From Hemileia vastatrix (taxonomy: Eukaryota; Basidiomycota; Pucciniomycetes; Pucciniales; Zaghouaniaceae): a stretch of 64,000 nucleotides of DNA. The translations under genes and the position numbers were made by a program. The notes below the pieces were generated by a model. That model had not been told where the DNA came from, did no database searches, and saw nothing but the letters and a program-made list of their open reading frames with translations. This document shows, one piece after another, positions 1 to 10,990 of this stretch. Location: NCBI GenBank assembly GCA_030280995.1, contig JASXTE010000008.1:1755001-1819000 (forward strand), read 5' to 3'. How positions within the stretch are numbered: the stretch's first letter is position 1; every line of letters begins with the position of its first letter.

Positions 1-102
1 AAATAAAGAACTAAAAAGAGAATAAAGATGAATAAAAAATAAAAAATAAAAAAAAATAAAAATAAAAGGATAAAAAGAAAAATTAAAAAAAAAGAAGAAA
101 AA
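1..102. repeat. A-rich low-complexity sequence
   Basis: Almost pure A with scattered G and T. Element D inserted at its right edge: the bases next to D's 5' LTR (98-102, AAAAA) match those after D's 3' LTR. Similar A/G-rich sequence recurs at 10505-10990. Confidence 0.8.
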
Positions 103-912
103 TGTCACGCGCCACTTGAAACTCAAGGCAAAAGTAGCTCATTAAATCAATAAAATAGAAGTCTAAATCCATACTTGAAGCGCAGAAAGCAATTCTACAT
201 AGCAACTGCGACTTTCCTTTGTGTACTCACTATTCTACGGCGCTAGTCTAAACTCTAAATCTAAATTAGTCAATCTCTCAATAGTGTGTCTCAGTCTTTT
301 CCTCAATAAGCAATGCACAGCGCAATAGTCAATGTAATGGTGCACTAAAAGGTTTATTAAATGTCTGTGAATTATTAAAAGGTGTAGTGAGCATGGAGGT
401 AATGGCTAGTGGAAGATTAAAGGGTTAACGGATGTTAGTGAGGTGATTCCAGGTGTAATGGATCTATTTTTTAATGGTCTGTGGTGTGCAGAATAATGGA
501 TGGGTATGAGGTCAATGCGAGGAGGAGTAAAAGATATAAAAGGGGTTGGGATTTCGGTTCAACATTCTTTAGAATTAAATTATAAAACGTATATATAGTT
601 AATAGTGATAAAACTTTAATTAAATCATTATTGTTGTATCTTTCCTTATTCTATCAGTAATCATTTCTAAATCCTGAATCTTTGAGTATTGAGTTTTCAA
701 CCCTTTGTGAGATTTTAAGAATTTTAATATTACCTTTAAATTATATTAGACTTCTTCTCAAAAATGTCTCAAAGCAGTAGCTCTTCCTTCGAGTCATCTT
801 CGAATAACTTCCTCGAACATTTCCTCCGTGCATTGAAGAAGTTCCTAAACTCCTCCCTCCATCTCACTTCCAGGAACACCCTCCATCTTTGTGCGTAGGT
901 TGTCCGGTGACA
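103..912 (+). repeat. 5' LTR of element D
   Basis: 810 bp with perfect inverted ends TGTCAC/GTGACA. It is the same length as the 3' copy at 7787. Both carry a TATA box and the same Ser-codon-like CTTCGA repeats near 780-860. Divergence from the 3' LTR is near 8 percent in the part compared by eye. Confidence 0.92.
535..543 (+). promoter_or_regulatory. TATA box in D 5' LTR
   Basis: TATAAAAGG, a consensus TATA box about 370 bp before the LTR end. The same element is kept in the 3' LTR at 8219-8227. Likely drives the sense genomic RNA of D. Confidence 0.6.
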
Positions 913-988
913 GTATAATATAAATTATCTGTAGTTCTCATTCTTTGCACTACTACCTCCCTTTTCAGGTGTTTTCTAAATTCTTAAA

Positions 989-2181
989 ATGGCACCTGTT
1001 CAACGCACTCCTCCTATGGGCACTACTACTAGAGCTTGCGCCAGAGGCAGGCCAACAGCCACCCGGCCTGTTTCCTGCACTCACTCCTTGAAGCCACTTG
1101 ACCTAATGGAACGACAACATTCAGTCCAATCTGTAGAAGACATCCCACAAGATTTTGATGACTCTAGTGATTATGAAGAAGGAGAGGATACAATGCACAA
1201 GGCACCATCTGCCCCTGCTAATCACCCTTCTGGGCAACCTTCAGAACCTGGATCATCTAATTCTCTGGAAGATCTCATGAGACTTTTCATGAAGACCCTT
1301 TCAAACTCAACGTCTTCAGAGGGATCTAAATTCAAAACTCATTCTATGAAATCTCCTGATCAATTTGATGGAGATCATCCAGACAGATTGCGGCCCTTCT
1401 TGCAAACCTGAAAGCTCCTGTTCCATAATGAACCTTGAAACTTCAATAAGGACTGATTGAAGGTTGTTTACGCTTCTTCATTCCTAGCTGGAAAAGCAGC
1501 AAGATAGTTCAAACCTTATCTTCTCATTCTCTCTTCGACAGAAACCCAATTACTTATTAATAACTGGGAAAAGTTCGAAGACCAACTCTTTAAGTTGTTT
1601 GGTGACCCTAACAAAACTGACAACGCAGAAATTGAACTTGACTTTCTCTGCATGAGTGATAATGGTAAATCCTCTGAATATATCTCAAACTTCAGAGCAC
1701 TTAAAACTCGAGTAGGTTGGAATGATGCTGCCCTCAAGTATCATTTCAAAAAAAGACTTTCTTCGAGGATTCTGGATCAGTTAAATCTTCACAGTCAGAA
1801 GATGACTACTTTAACGGATTTAATGGATTGAACCCTCGAACTTGACGGCGTTTACCAAGGACGACTGCAACATTGTTGATACGCCAACAAATCTCAAGGC
1901 CTAAATTTTAAATCGGGACCTTCTTCACACCCACGGACAACTCAATCCTCCTCGACTCAATCCAAACCCAATAAGGGAAAGGAAAAGCCTCGACCTAAAA
2001 GCTTGACCCCAGGCGATATCAGCATAATACTGGATCCTAAAGGGGAGCTTAACGAAGCTGAGAGGAAGAGAAGTGCGGATAATGGGTTATGTATGTATTG
2101 TGGGGGTAAGCACAAGCTGGAAGATTTTGTAAAGTTGAAGGAAAGAGAAGGTACTAGTTCAAAGTTAAAAACTAGTAGATA
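989..2181 (+). pseudogene. gag: D gag (capsid/nucleocapsid), broken
   Basis: Gag makes the particle shell that packages the element RNA. The ATG at 989 opens a Ser/Pro/acidic N-terminus, followed by a retrotransposon capsid domain (1340-1860: SPDQFDGDHPDRL, then FEDQLFKLFGDPN, then SEYISNFRALKTRVGW). A nucleocapsid knuckle lies near 2090 (CMYCGGKHKLEDF), in which the last Cys of the CCHC box is Phe. One frame runs through the whole region but is cut by several stops, at positions where relatives have Trp or Arg (for example 1409-1411 and 1828-1831). Gag ends at a TAG near 2180 and protease continues in another frame. Confidence 0.85.
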
Positions 2182-2189
2182 GTTTACTT

Positions 2190-2882
2190 TTGTGCAAAGA
2201 AAACTATCTTATCTCAACCAGTGCACAGAACCTCCATGTCTTAAGGACTGGAGTTGCCTTAAACTGCTTGAGATTTATTCTTTTTAAGGAGGATACCCCC
2301 TTCAGTTGTCTTATAGACTCTGGAGCTTCAATTTCTTTTGTTAGTTTATCTTTTGCCGAGAAGTTACAACTGACATTTACAGATATCAATTGAACTCAAA
2401 TTTACTTGGTCGAATCAGAGGAACCCAAATATTGGGTAAGTAAGAAAGTTTTATGGGTTTTTAACTTTCCAAACTTTCCCCCCTTCAAGTGGGAATTATC
2501 AGTCTTGGACGCCCCAAGGATGGACGATACCATTCTTGGCCATGACTTTTTAGCACATTGGAATCCTGAAATTGATTGGTCACATGGATTGATCACCCCA
2601 CCTACTAAGTATATTTCTAATTCTTCAATAAATGTCAATAGGGAGTTAAACAACCCGCCTGACAACGTCCTTCTAGAGGACAAATCTCTGCCAGATGACT
2701 TGAAAGCATCTGATCTTTCTTTAAATGAGCAATTGGCTAACCCTTCTAGCTTGATGAATTCACTCGAAGAGGATTTAAATTGCCTTGAAGAAATCGAATT
2801 ATGCTCTCTCAATTCTGGTCTTCCCTTGACAGATTCTCTCGAAGATGATGAGGACGACCGAATAAATGTTGAAGCCATTTAA
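2190..2882 (+). pseudogene. D protease region, broken
   Basis: Retropepsin-like aspartic protease that would cut the Gag-Pol polyprotein. The catalytic triad Asp-Ser-Gly is intact in the segment CLIDSGASISFVS (about 2308-2346). A stop at 2391-2393 divides it from the downstream part (2406-2882), where the second half of the fold (RMDDTILGHDFLAHWNP) and an acidic linker follow. It is one frame off gag. Confidence 0.82.
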
Positions 2883-5821
2883 TCAACTCTACCGGAAATC
2901 TATCATGATTTCCTTGATGTTTTCTAAATCCACAAGGCCGATAAGTTACCACCTCATTGACCCTACAACTATCAAATTGAGTTAATAGGTCCAGTACCTC
3001 TGGCAGGTCCTGTCTATTCTTTGTTGAAGGACAAATCTCAAGTTCTTTGAGACTACATTGCAGAGAACGTAGCCAAAGGTTTCATCAGAGCCAGTAAATC
3101 TCCAACCGGCTCCCCTGTTCTTTTTGTAAAGAAAAAGGATGGTAGTTTTAGGTTGTGTGTTGACTATAGAAAGTGCAACACAGTCACTAAGAAGGATTCA
3201 TATCCTGTTCCTCCTATGTCATTGCTTCCTACTCTTTTCAATGGTGCTAGTTTCTTTTCTAAAATTTATCTTAGAGGTGCTTACAATCTTATTCACATTG
3301 CGGAAGTCATGAAGCACTGACTGAAATGTGCACTAGATTTGGTAGTTTTGAATATTTAGTTATGCCTTTTGGATTGTGTAACGCACCATCAACTTTTCAA
3401 ACCTTTGTCAATGACATCTTTCAAGATGTTTTCAAACAATTTGTTGTTGTCTATTTAGATGATATTTTAATTTTCTCAAAGACACTGGATGAACATATTC
3501 ATCATGTTCGACAGGGTCTAAATCGACTTTGAGTTCACGGTCTCTACGCCAAGCACATTAAATGCGAATTCCACCTCAAATCACTCAATTTTTTGGGTTT
3601 TACGTTATCCACTGTTGGTTTATTCATGGACAACAAAAAGGTCCAAAAAGTCCTGGAATGTCCTGAGCCCAAAACCGTTAAATTCCTCCAAGGATTTTTG
3701 GGTTTTGCAAATTTCTATAGAAGATTTTTTAAAGATTACTCTAAAACTATTTCCAATCTTACTTCTCTTCTTAGAAAAGATATTCCTTTTGTTTTTACTT
3801 CTACAGCACGAAAGGAATTTGAAGCATTGAAGACTGCATTTACCACATCTCCAATTCTTTGACACTTTGATCCTTCTGCTTCAACAATAGTGGAGACAGA
3901 TGCGAGCGATTATGCTATTGCAGGGGTCATTTATAAATTAAATCCTGAAACAAAATTGTTTCATCCTGTTGCTTTTGAGTCACGCAAACTCATTGCAGCA
4001 GAATTAAATTATGAAATTAATGACAAAGAGCTTTTAGCTATTATTCATTGTCTTAAAAAATGGCGCTCTTTTCTTCTCAGCCTAAAATGTCCTTTTCAAA
4101 TTCTAACTGACAATAATGCTTTGAAATACTTTATGTCTTCCAAAGTGTTAACCAGGCATCAAGCCAGGTGGGCTGAATTTCTGTCTGAATTTCCTTTTTC
4201 TATTTCCTATCGCCCAGGTAAGAACTGCATTGTCCCAGATATCTTGTCATGTTGGGACAACGTTTACCCACAGCGGGGGGACGCATTTGCTGACAAGAAC
4301 CCAGCAAATGTGAAATCAATTTTCAACGAATCAATGTTAACGACTCATCAACTTAATTCAATGACAATTCAATCTTTTCAAAATCCATTATCCAACATCC
4401 TCGAAGCTCAATCGAAGGAAAATTATTGTTTAGGGTTAAAAGACAAAATACTCTCAAAGCAAGGGGCCAAAAGATTTAGTATTGAATCAAGTCTATTAGT
4501 TTTCGAAGGTAGAGTAGTCATACCTGACAACAATGCAATAAAATTATGGATTTTCAATAGTCGACATGATTCTCCATTAGCTGGTCATTTTGAGGTTGAT
4601 AAAACCTACCAGTTAATAGCAAGGGATTTCTTCTGGCCAGGAATGACCAAAGAAATAAAGGCCTATATAAGAGCTTGTTACAAATGTAATAGGAATAAGG
4701 CTCCTTGTCACTGGAAGAATGAGTTGCTTCAACAGCTTCCTATTCCCTTTAAACCTTGAGAATCTTTATCAATTGATTTCATTTCTCAACTTCCTCTTTC
4801 TAATAATTTTAATGCTATATTCTTAATAGTAGATAGATTTTCAAATATGTCTATTTTTATTAAAACTACTACTACTGCTACAGCAGAAGATTTGTCAAAA
4901 TTGTTTCTAGAACATGTATTTTCCAAACATGGCTTACCTAATGATATTATTTCAGATAGAGGCTCATTGTTTGTATCCACATTCTGGACTCAACTGTGTT
5001 GACAACTCAATATCACGAGGAATCTCTCCATGGCCTATCATCCTGAAACCAATGGGCAAACGGAAAGGGTCAGCCAAATCCTCGAAAAATACCTTTAAAT
5101 GTATTTCAGTTACCAACAAGACGATTGGACCACATGGTTACCATTGGCCAAATTTGCTTATAATAACTCAACTCATTCTTTGACACGACAATCTCCTTTC
5201 AAAACTGTTTATGGAAGACATCCTCAATTCAACTCAATCCACGTCGGAACTAGTCATCCTGCTGAACATTATCTTCGAACCATATCACCACTCCAAGAGG
5301 AACTTAAATCAAATTTGGAATTAGCGATTCAAAGGTACAAGGAACAGGCTGACAAACATCGACAATCTGCTCCTTCTTTTAAACCAGGCAACAAAGTATG
5401 GCTCGATGCACAAAACATTTGAACAATTTGACCATCAAAGAAACTAGCTGAAAAGCGCTTGGGACCACTTGAAATCGACTCTGAAGTCTCTAAAACTGCA
5501 TTTTGACTCAAGCTACCTCCTAAATGGCAGGCTATTCACCCTGTTTTCCATGTATCTCTCCTGGAACTGGCTCTAGAAACATACCCGGGCAAGAACCAAC
5601 CTCCTTTGGAACCGGTCGAAGTAGAAGACCATCTAGAGTGGGAAGTAAGCCGTATCCTTGATTCAAGAATGCGCAAGGGGAAACTTCAATACCTCGTGGA
5701 ATGAGAAGGCTTTCTCGATGATTCAGACAAAACATCCTGGGAACCAGCCATCAATGTTTCTAACGCCCCTGAACTCCTAAAATCTTTTCATCTTAAATAT
5801 CCTTTAAAACCAAAACCTTAA
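2883..5821 (+). pseudogene. pol: D pol: RT, RNase H, integrase, chromodomain, broken
   Basis: Domains in order: reverse transcriptase (about 2990-3640) with [16 protein letters not shown] and the catalytic YLDD at about 3450; RNase H (3880-4260) starting at METDASDYAIAG; integrase (4560-5200) with the HHCC zinc finger (HDSPLAGH ... CYKCN), the second catalytic Asp in ISDRGS and the Glu in GQTERV, 35 residues apart; then a C-terminal chromodomain (about 5620-5810, WEVSRILDSR ... WEPAINV), which usually targets integration to heterochromatin. A frame change lies near 3310. More than ten stops remain, mostly TGA at expected Arg or Trp codons (for example 4757-4759, 5420, 5430, 5704). It ends at TAA 5819-5821. 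Confidence 0.9.
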
Positions 5822-6707
5822 AACTCCCTTTTTTTTCTTTTCTTTCTCTTTTTCCTTCTTCTCTTTAAAATCTAAAACATCTCTACCTCTAAAATTTCCA
5901 TATTCTTTGTTTTCTTTTCTTCCTTCTTCTTTTTTCTTTCAAAAGTTTCTCAACCTTATTTAAAATAAAATAAAATCAAATTAAATTTTAAAAAAAATCA
6001 AAATAAAATAAATTAAATTAAATTAAATTAAATTAAAAATGAAAATTAAAACAAAATAAATAAATAATACATAAAACCTTCTAAAATTTCTTCAAATTTT
6101 CTTTTCTTTTCTTTTCAAATTTTCTACCTACATTCTTTCCTTAAAAAATTCTTTTCCTCAAACTATCAAAATTTTTCACAAACGCAACACGACAATCCTT
6201 CTTGAATTTCACTTCAACCTCAAAATCTCTCTTTTAAAATTTCTTTGAACAATTACTTCTTTCTTTCAAATTCTTTTTTTTTAAAAAAAAAATTATTTCT
6301 TCTCTTCTTTTTCTTTTTTCATTTCAAATAACTAAAATTCCTTAAAACTTCAATAAATAAACTTTCATAAATAACAATTTTTTCTTTCATTAAATTTTCA
6401 TTTCCAATAAAAGTATTTCAATAATCTATTTCTTTTTTCCTACTTAAATTTTTTTCTTTTCAAAATTTAAACTAAAACTACTTCAATTAAAAATTCTTTC
6501 TTTTCTTCTTTCATTCAAATGTCTTCTTTCAAAATTTAAAACAAAATTTTATTTAAATTTTTTTTTCTTTTTTTTCTTTTTCTCTCAAAATCTTATAAAA
6601 TAAATATTAAAATTTTAAATTAAAACAACAAAATAAAATAAATAAATACAAATTGTTTCTACTTTTCTTTTCCTCTTTCTTTCTTTTCCTTTCTCCTTTA
6701 TTATCTC
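5822..6707. other. Pyrimidine-rich noncoding 3' region of D
   Basis: Between the end of pol and the end of the antisense gene. The plus strand is strongly T/C-rich, with long runs of CTTTTC and TTTCTT and short AAATT repeats near 6000-6060. No credible coding sequence. It may serve as the 3' untranslated region of both converging genes. Confidence 0.6.
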
Positions 6708-7683
6708 TCAAACCAATCCCTTCATCTTCTCCAAAATCATCCTTATCTCCTTCCTACATTTTTCAAAAACATACTCCTCTCCTACTGGTACCACTTCCCC
6801 AATTTCCAGTAGTTCTTTGGCCACATCAAAGGAAGCAGAATCAATAATCTTATTGACTTCACCGCTTACATCTTCAATAAACCTAGCTCGTTGACCCAGG
6901 CGAGGTTTCTTTGACCATACCTGGTCAAGAGTTTCTTCATTATCCTCCCTCGAGGAAATCACTGGTAACTGTTCTTCGGTAGACATTGACGGCGCCACTT
7001 CCACAGCAGTGGTTTCTAGAATAGGAGCTCACACACTCGAGGCTTCCACTGTAGGGGCTTCCTCAATGACACCTAAATTCTAAATCATATGGTCATCATT
7101 AAAATTTTTCTTTGGAAAATAAAATTAAAGTGAAATAAAATAAAATAAAACTTACTTTGAATAATGGGTCAGCTTCAAGAAAGAACTTTGGTGTGACTTC
7201 CACTGCCACTTCTTTTTCTTCCTTGTCATCTTTAATGACCGTTCGCCGCTTTTTTGGTGTCCGCCTTGAAATGGGGACTTCCTCCTCATCTTCCTCCTCT
7301 TCTACCCTTTGTTTACCCATGGCTCGAGTTACCCAGGACGCCGTATTATCCTCTACTTCCTCCTCAGCTACTTCTGATTAGTCATACCTGATTGACACGT
7401 CCCATATGTCTTAAACCACTTCTTTTGTCTTTGGTATTACCCAATATTTAGTCTTGGTAAATCTTCGCTCGATGTCCGAATTTTTTGCTAATGCATTGCA
7501 CACCACCCGTCTCCATCAGAAAAACTCGCATTTCTGGAAAGGACCTCAAGTAGCTGTGCTTTCCACATAGAAGTATTCCATTGATTCACAAGCCGTGCAT
7601 GCTTGGGAATACTTTCAAGTAACAAGCACACCATCTGCTTTGGGGTGAGGAGGTGTGGGAGCTGGAGTAGGACAATTTGACAT
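6708..7683 (-). pseudogene. D antisense zinc-cluster gene (two exons, decayed)
   Basis: Reads opposite to gag-pol, from just inside the 3' LTR. Exon 1 is 7683-7156 (176 codons), intron 7155-7080 (76 nt, GTAAGT donor, TTTAG acceptor), exon 2 7079-6708; removing the intron keeps one frame, 300 codons including the stop. Residues 29-62 show C-X2-C-X6-Y-X12-C-X2-F-X6-C: exactly the spacing of C's antisense gene, with one Cys now Tyr and one now Phe. Next come a region with FTKTKYWVIPKTK, a Glu-rich tract and a basic tract RRTPKKRRTV resembling a nuclear signal. Exon 2 is hydrophilic and helical. Five stops in exon 1 and one in exon 2 make it non-functional. By analogy with fungal Zn2Cys6 proteins it would have bound DNA; its target is unknown. 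Confidence 0.72.
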
Positions 7684-7769
7684 AATAATAATAATAAATA
7701 AATAAACAAGAATTAAATAAAGGGAAAGTAGTGTGGGAAGTATAAGTCTCACGCTCAACGGAGCTCGAA

Positions 7770-7776
7770 TTTTATA
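7770..7776 (-). promoter_or_regulatory. TATA box for the D antisense gene
   Basis: On the minus strand the sequence reads GGGTATAAAATTC. It lies only about 10 bp inside the 3' LTR boundary and about 87 bp before the antisense ATG at 7683. The position fits a dedicated promoter for the antisense transcript rather than read-through from elsewhere. Confidence 0.55.
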
Positions 7777-7786
7777 CCCGGGCATC

Positions 7787-8596
7787 TGTCACGCGCCATG
7801 TGACACTCGAGCCAAAAGTATCTCATTAAATCAATAAAATAGAAGTCTAAATCCATACCTGAAGCACAGAAAGCAATTCTACATAGCAACTGCAAATCTC
7901 CTTTGTGTACTCACTATTGAACCACGCTAGTCTAAACTCCAAATCTAAATTAGTCAGTCTCTCAATAGTGTGTCTCAGTCTTTTCCTCAATAAGCAACAC
8001 ACAGTGCAATAGTCAATGTAATGGTGCACTAAAAGGTTTATTAAATGTCTTTGAATTATTAAAAGGTGTAGTGAGAATGGATGGAATGGATAGTGGAGGA
8101 TTAAAGGGTTAACAGATGTTAGTGAGGAGGGTCCAGGTGTAATGGATGTATTTTTTAATGGTCTGTGGTGTGTGGAATAGTGGATGGGTATGAGGTCAAC
8201 GGGAGGAGGAGTAAAGGATATAAAAGGGGTTGGGATTTTGGTTTGACATTCTTTAGAATTAAATTATAAAATGTATATATAGTTAATAGTGGTAAAGCTT
8301 TAGGTTAAATCATTATTATTGTATCTTTCCCTATTTTCTCAGTAATCAATTCTAAATCCTAAATCTTTGATTATTGAGTTTCCAATCCTTCGTGAGATTT
8401 TAAGAATTTTAATATTACCTTTAAATTATATTGGAATTCTCCTCAAACATACTTCGAAGCAGTAGTTCTTCCTTCGAGTCATCTTCGAATCACTTCCTCA
8501 AAAATTTCCTCTGTGTCTCGACAAATTTTCTAAACTCCTTTCTCCATCTCACTTCCAGGAACACCCTCGACCTTGTGCGTAGGTCGTCTAGTGACA
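7787..8596 (+). repeat. 3' LTR of element D
   Basis: 810 bp, TGTCAC ... GTGACA, with a TATA box at 8219-8227. It is followed by A-rich flank (8597-8602) that supplies the AAAAA target duplication. Confidence 0.92.
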
Positions 8597-8612
8597 AAAA
8601 AATTATAAAAAA

Positions 8613-10496
8613 CACCGCACAATATCTGGGGGGGAGTTGGTAGCAAGTCCTCAACTTGAAGTCAGAAGAAAATCAGATGGAACTCAGACTGAAGTAATAC
8701 TGAACTTTCACTTGAAGTATCTCACTAATAATAATGGATCTATATTGAAAACATTGTGAAAATTTGAGGATAATTGAATGGAAGCCAGAAAAATCATTTC
8801 ATGAGTCTACTCAATGCACTGTATTTTTTGATGCAACTTATTTAAATAATACTTTGTTAAATTAATTTGATTAATAAAAATCAATTGATAATATCACAAT
8901 TCTTAAATACATTAATTTTATTAAAAGTTTTCAGATTACACATAAAAAAATTCAGTGACTTTTTCTATTACCTACAACCGTTTTTACAGAATTTAAAGCT
9001 ATTTTTCAGCTAATATTTTATGGAAGTGAACTCTGTTCTTTGCCCGAAGAACAGAGTTCATCCTACTATTTTCGCACTCTGTTTGCACTAAACCCCATCC
9101 CTTTCAATTCTATCAAAAAATTCTTGTCTTCCCTCCCCACCCCTTTCACTATCCTCCCAGCCCCATTGTATGCCATCCTCTTTTGATCCCCATTTCACCC
9201 CTATCAACCTCTCCCTGACCGTTTTCTACATTCAAAACACCTCAGAACCCTTGATCTTCCCTTCCAGCTCTTTCCCAACCTTTTTGCTATCCCATATACT
9301 CCTCCTTACCACTCTCTCCAGCTTCCCCAACCCTTGTAGCCCCATTCCTCCCCTTTACCTCGCCTCCAAGATCCTTGAACCCCAATTTCCTCCCTTTCAA
9401 CTCAGTCCCTATTTCTGTATATAAAAATAAAGTGTTAGGAAGAAATAGGTAGGTAAGAAAACTGGAAGGAGAGGAGTGGAGAGGGGAAGAGAAGTGTGGA
9501 GAGGGAGAGGCAAATCTGGATAGGGGTTGAAAATGATGACAAAGGGAGTGAAAAGGTTGGGGACAAAGATGAGGTGAGGATAAAGAAATATTTCAAAGGG
9601 AAAAGAGTGGGGTATTCTTGAGAGGGAGTAAAAAAAGACAGTAAAAGAAGATAGTAATACAAAATAAGTATACAAAAAATACAAAATATATAAAATATGT
9701 TACAAAGAGTGGTCACAGAAGTTCCTAGAATCCTAAAAATCCTCAACTCCTATACTGTTATTCCCTTCATTCACTTAAATTAAATAAAAATCTACATTTT
9801 AATATTTTGAAAATTTTGAAGAAGAGGGGAAATCAATTTTAATAAATATTAGTATGAAATTTTTTTATTTAATAGTGAAATATAGTATGTCAATTGAATT
9901 TGAAAACTATATGTCTAAGTATAGTCCTTGTAACATCATTTTTAAGATTTTTGCACCTTCTTTAGATATGTCAATGATTTATAATATTCAATATTTTCTA
10001 GTCATAAAATAAGTATATAATTTTTTAATTCTTTAAAATAATACAATAAATAATATGAATGCACAAAATAACCTTTCATAAAAAAATTGACATATTTCAA
10101 ATTGTAGTTTCTCCATGTATTTCTGGCCAAAGAAACTAATATAATAATGACAGATGGTATCTTGCCGGATCTATACATTGGTGTTCTTTTTTTTTAAATT
10201 TCAAAGAAACTGCTTAAATAGTTTAAAATATGTATTTTTCAGATTAATTTGAGTGTGGTCAGCACTGTATTAAAATTTCTATAAAAGAATCTCATTCTTC
10301 ATATCTCATGATTTGTTCAAAGTATTATTACCTATGCTTCATTAAATGTTCAAGTTGTATTCATATTGAGTTCACCAGAATGTCACTATTATTTCTTGGT
10401 GGTTTCATCAATAATTCAATTTTGGCTCAAAAAATATATGAATATGGGTTCAAGGTTGTGGACTTACTAGCAAGTCCGCCCCCATATTGTGTGGTG
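8613..10496. mobile_element. T1: terminal-inverted-repeat DNA element, no transposase seen
   Basis: The left end (8613-8660) and the right end (10449-10496) are inverted copies: CACCGCACAATAT on the left against CACCACACAATAT from the right, then a G-run, then a palindrome related to GACTTGCTAGCAAGTC, then TCAACTTGAA / CAACCTTGAA. Inside I find no transposase motif. Open frames at 9170-9746 sit in strand-skewed low-complexity DNA. The same ends bound a 263-bp element at 14513-14775. This is therefore probably a non-autonomous member of a DNA transposon family; the superfamily is not determinable by eye, and no target duplication is clear. Confidence 0.6.
9027..9060. repeat. Perfect 14-bp hairpin inside T1
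   Basis: TGAACTCTGTTCTT (9027-9040), loop TGCCCG, then the exact reverse complement (9047-9060). It is followed by a T/C-rich stretch (9110-9420) and then an A/G-rich stretch (9430-9660). Function unknown. Confidence 0.75.
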
Positions 10497-10990
10497 AAAA
10501 TGACAAGCAAGAAAAAAAAAAGAAAAAATTAAAAAAATTAGAAAGAAAAGAAAAAATAAAAAATAAAAATATTTAACAGAGAGAATAAATGAGAAGAAAA
10601 AGGATAAAAAAATAAATAGATAATAATGAAATATAATTAAAATGAGAAAAAAAATGAAATTGAAAATGAAGAATAAAATGAAAATGAAAAATAAAAGTGA
10701 AATTGAAAGGAAAAAAGGAAAAAAGGAATAAATGAAAAAATAAAAAAAAATAAAAAAATAAAAAAATAAAAAGAAGATGAAAGAAAAAAAGGTTATAGAA
10801 GAAGAATAAATAAAAAATAAAAGAAAAAATTGATAAAATAGAAAAAATAGAATAAAAGATTAATTTAAAAATGTAAAAAAGATATGAAAAATAAGAAATA
10901 TTTAAAATATTTCAAAAAAAAAAGAATGAAAGATATAAAAAGGGAAAAAAAATTGAAGAAACTGATAAAGAAAAGGGAAAGGGAAAAATG
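10497..10990. repeat. A/G-rich low-complexity tract
   Basis: AAAAATAAAAGAAAAA-type sequence without coding potential, starting just after the right end of T1. Confidence 0.75.

Larger units (their letters stand above)
103..8596 (+). mobile_element. Element D: decayed Ty3/gypsy chromovirus
   Basis: A complete but inactive LTR retrotransposon. Two 810-bp LTRs (103-912 and 7787-8596) begin TGTCAC and end GTGACA, and AAAAA flanks both sides as a probable target duplication. Domain order is gag, protease, RT, RNase H, integrase, chromodomain, which defines the Ty3/gypsy chromovirus clade. The LTRs differ at about 20 of the first 230 positions by eye, so the insertion is old. Between pol (ends 5821) and the 3' LTR lie nearly 2 kb that hold a gene on the opposite strand. 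No tRNA-type primer site is evident after the 5' LTR; some fungal chromoviruses self-prime, so absence is not decisive. Confidence 0.9.

Noticed and set aside
989..5821. Alternative genetic code with TGA as Trp
   Set aside because: TGA also replaces Arg codons, and C and B use TGG and normal stops; mutation explains it better.
9170..9746. Open frames on both strands rich in Pro, Ser, Phe and Leu
   Set aside because: Result of pyrimidine/purine skew in T1; no domain, no transposase signature.
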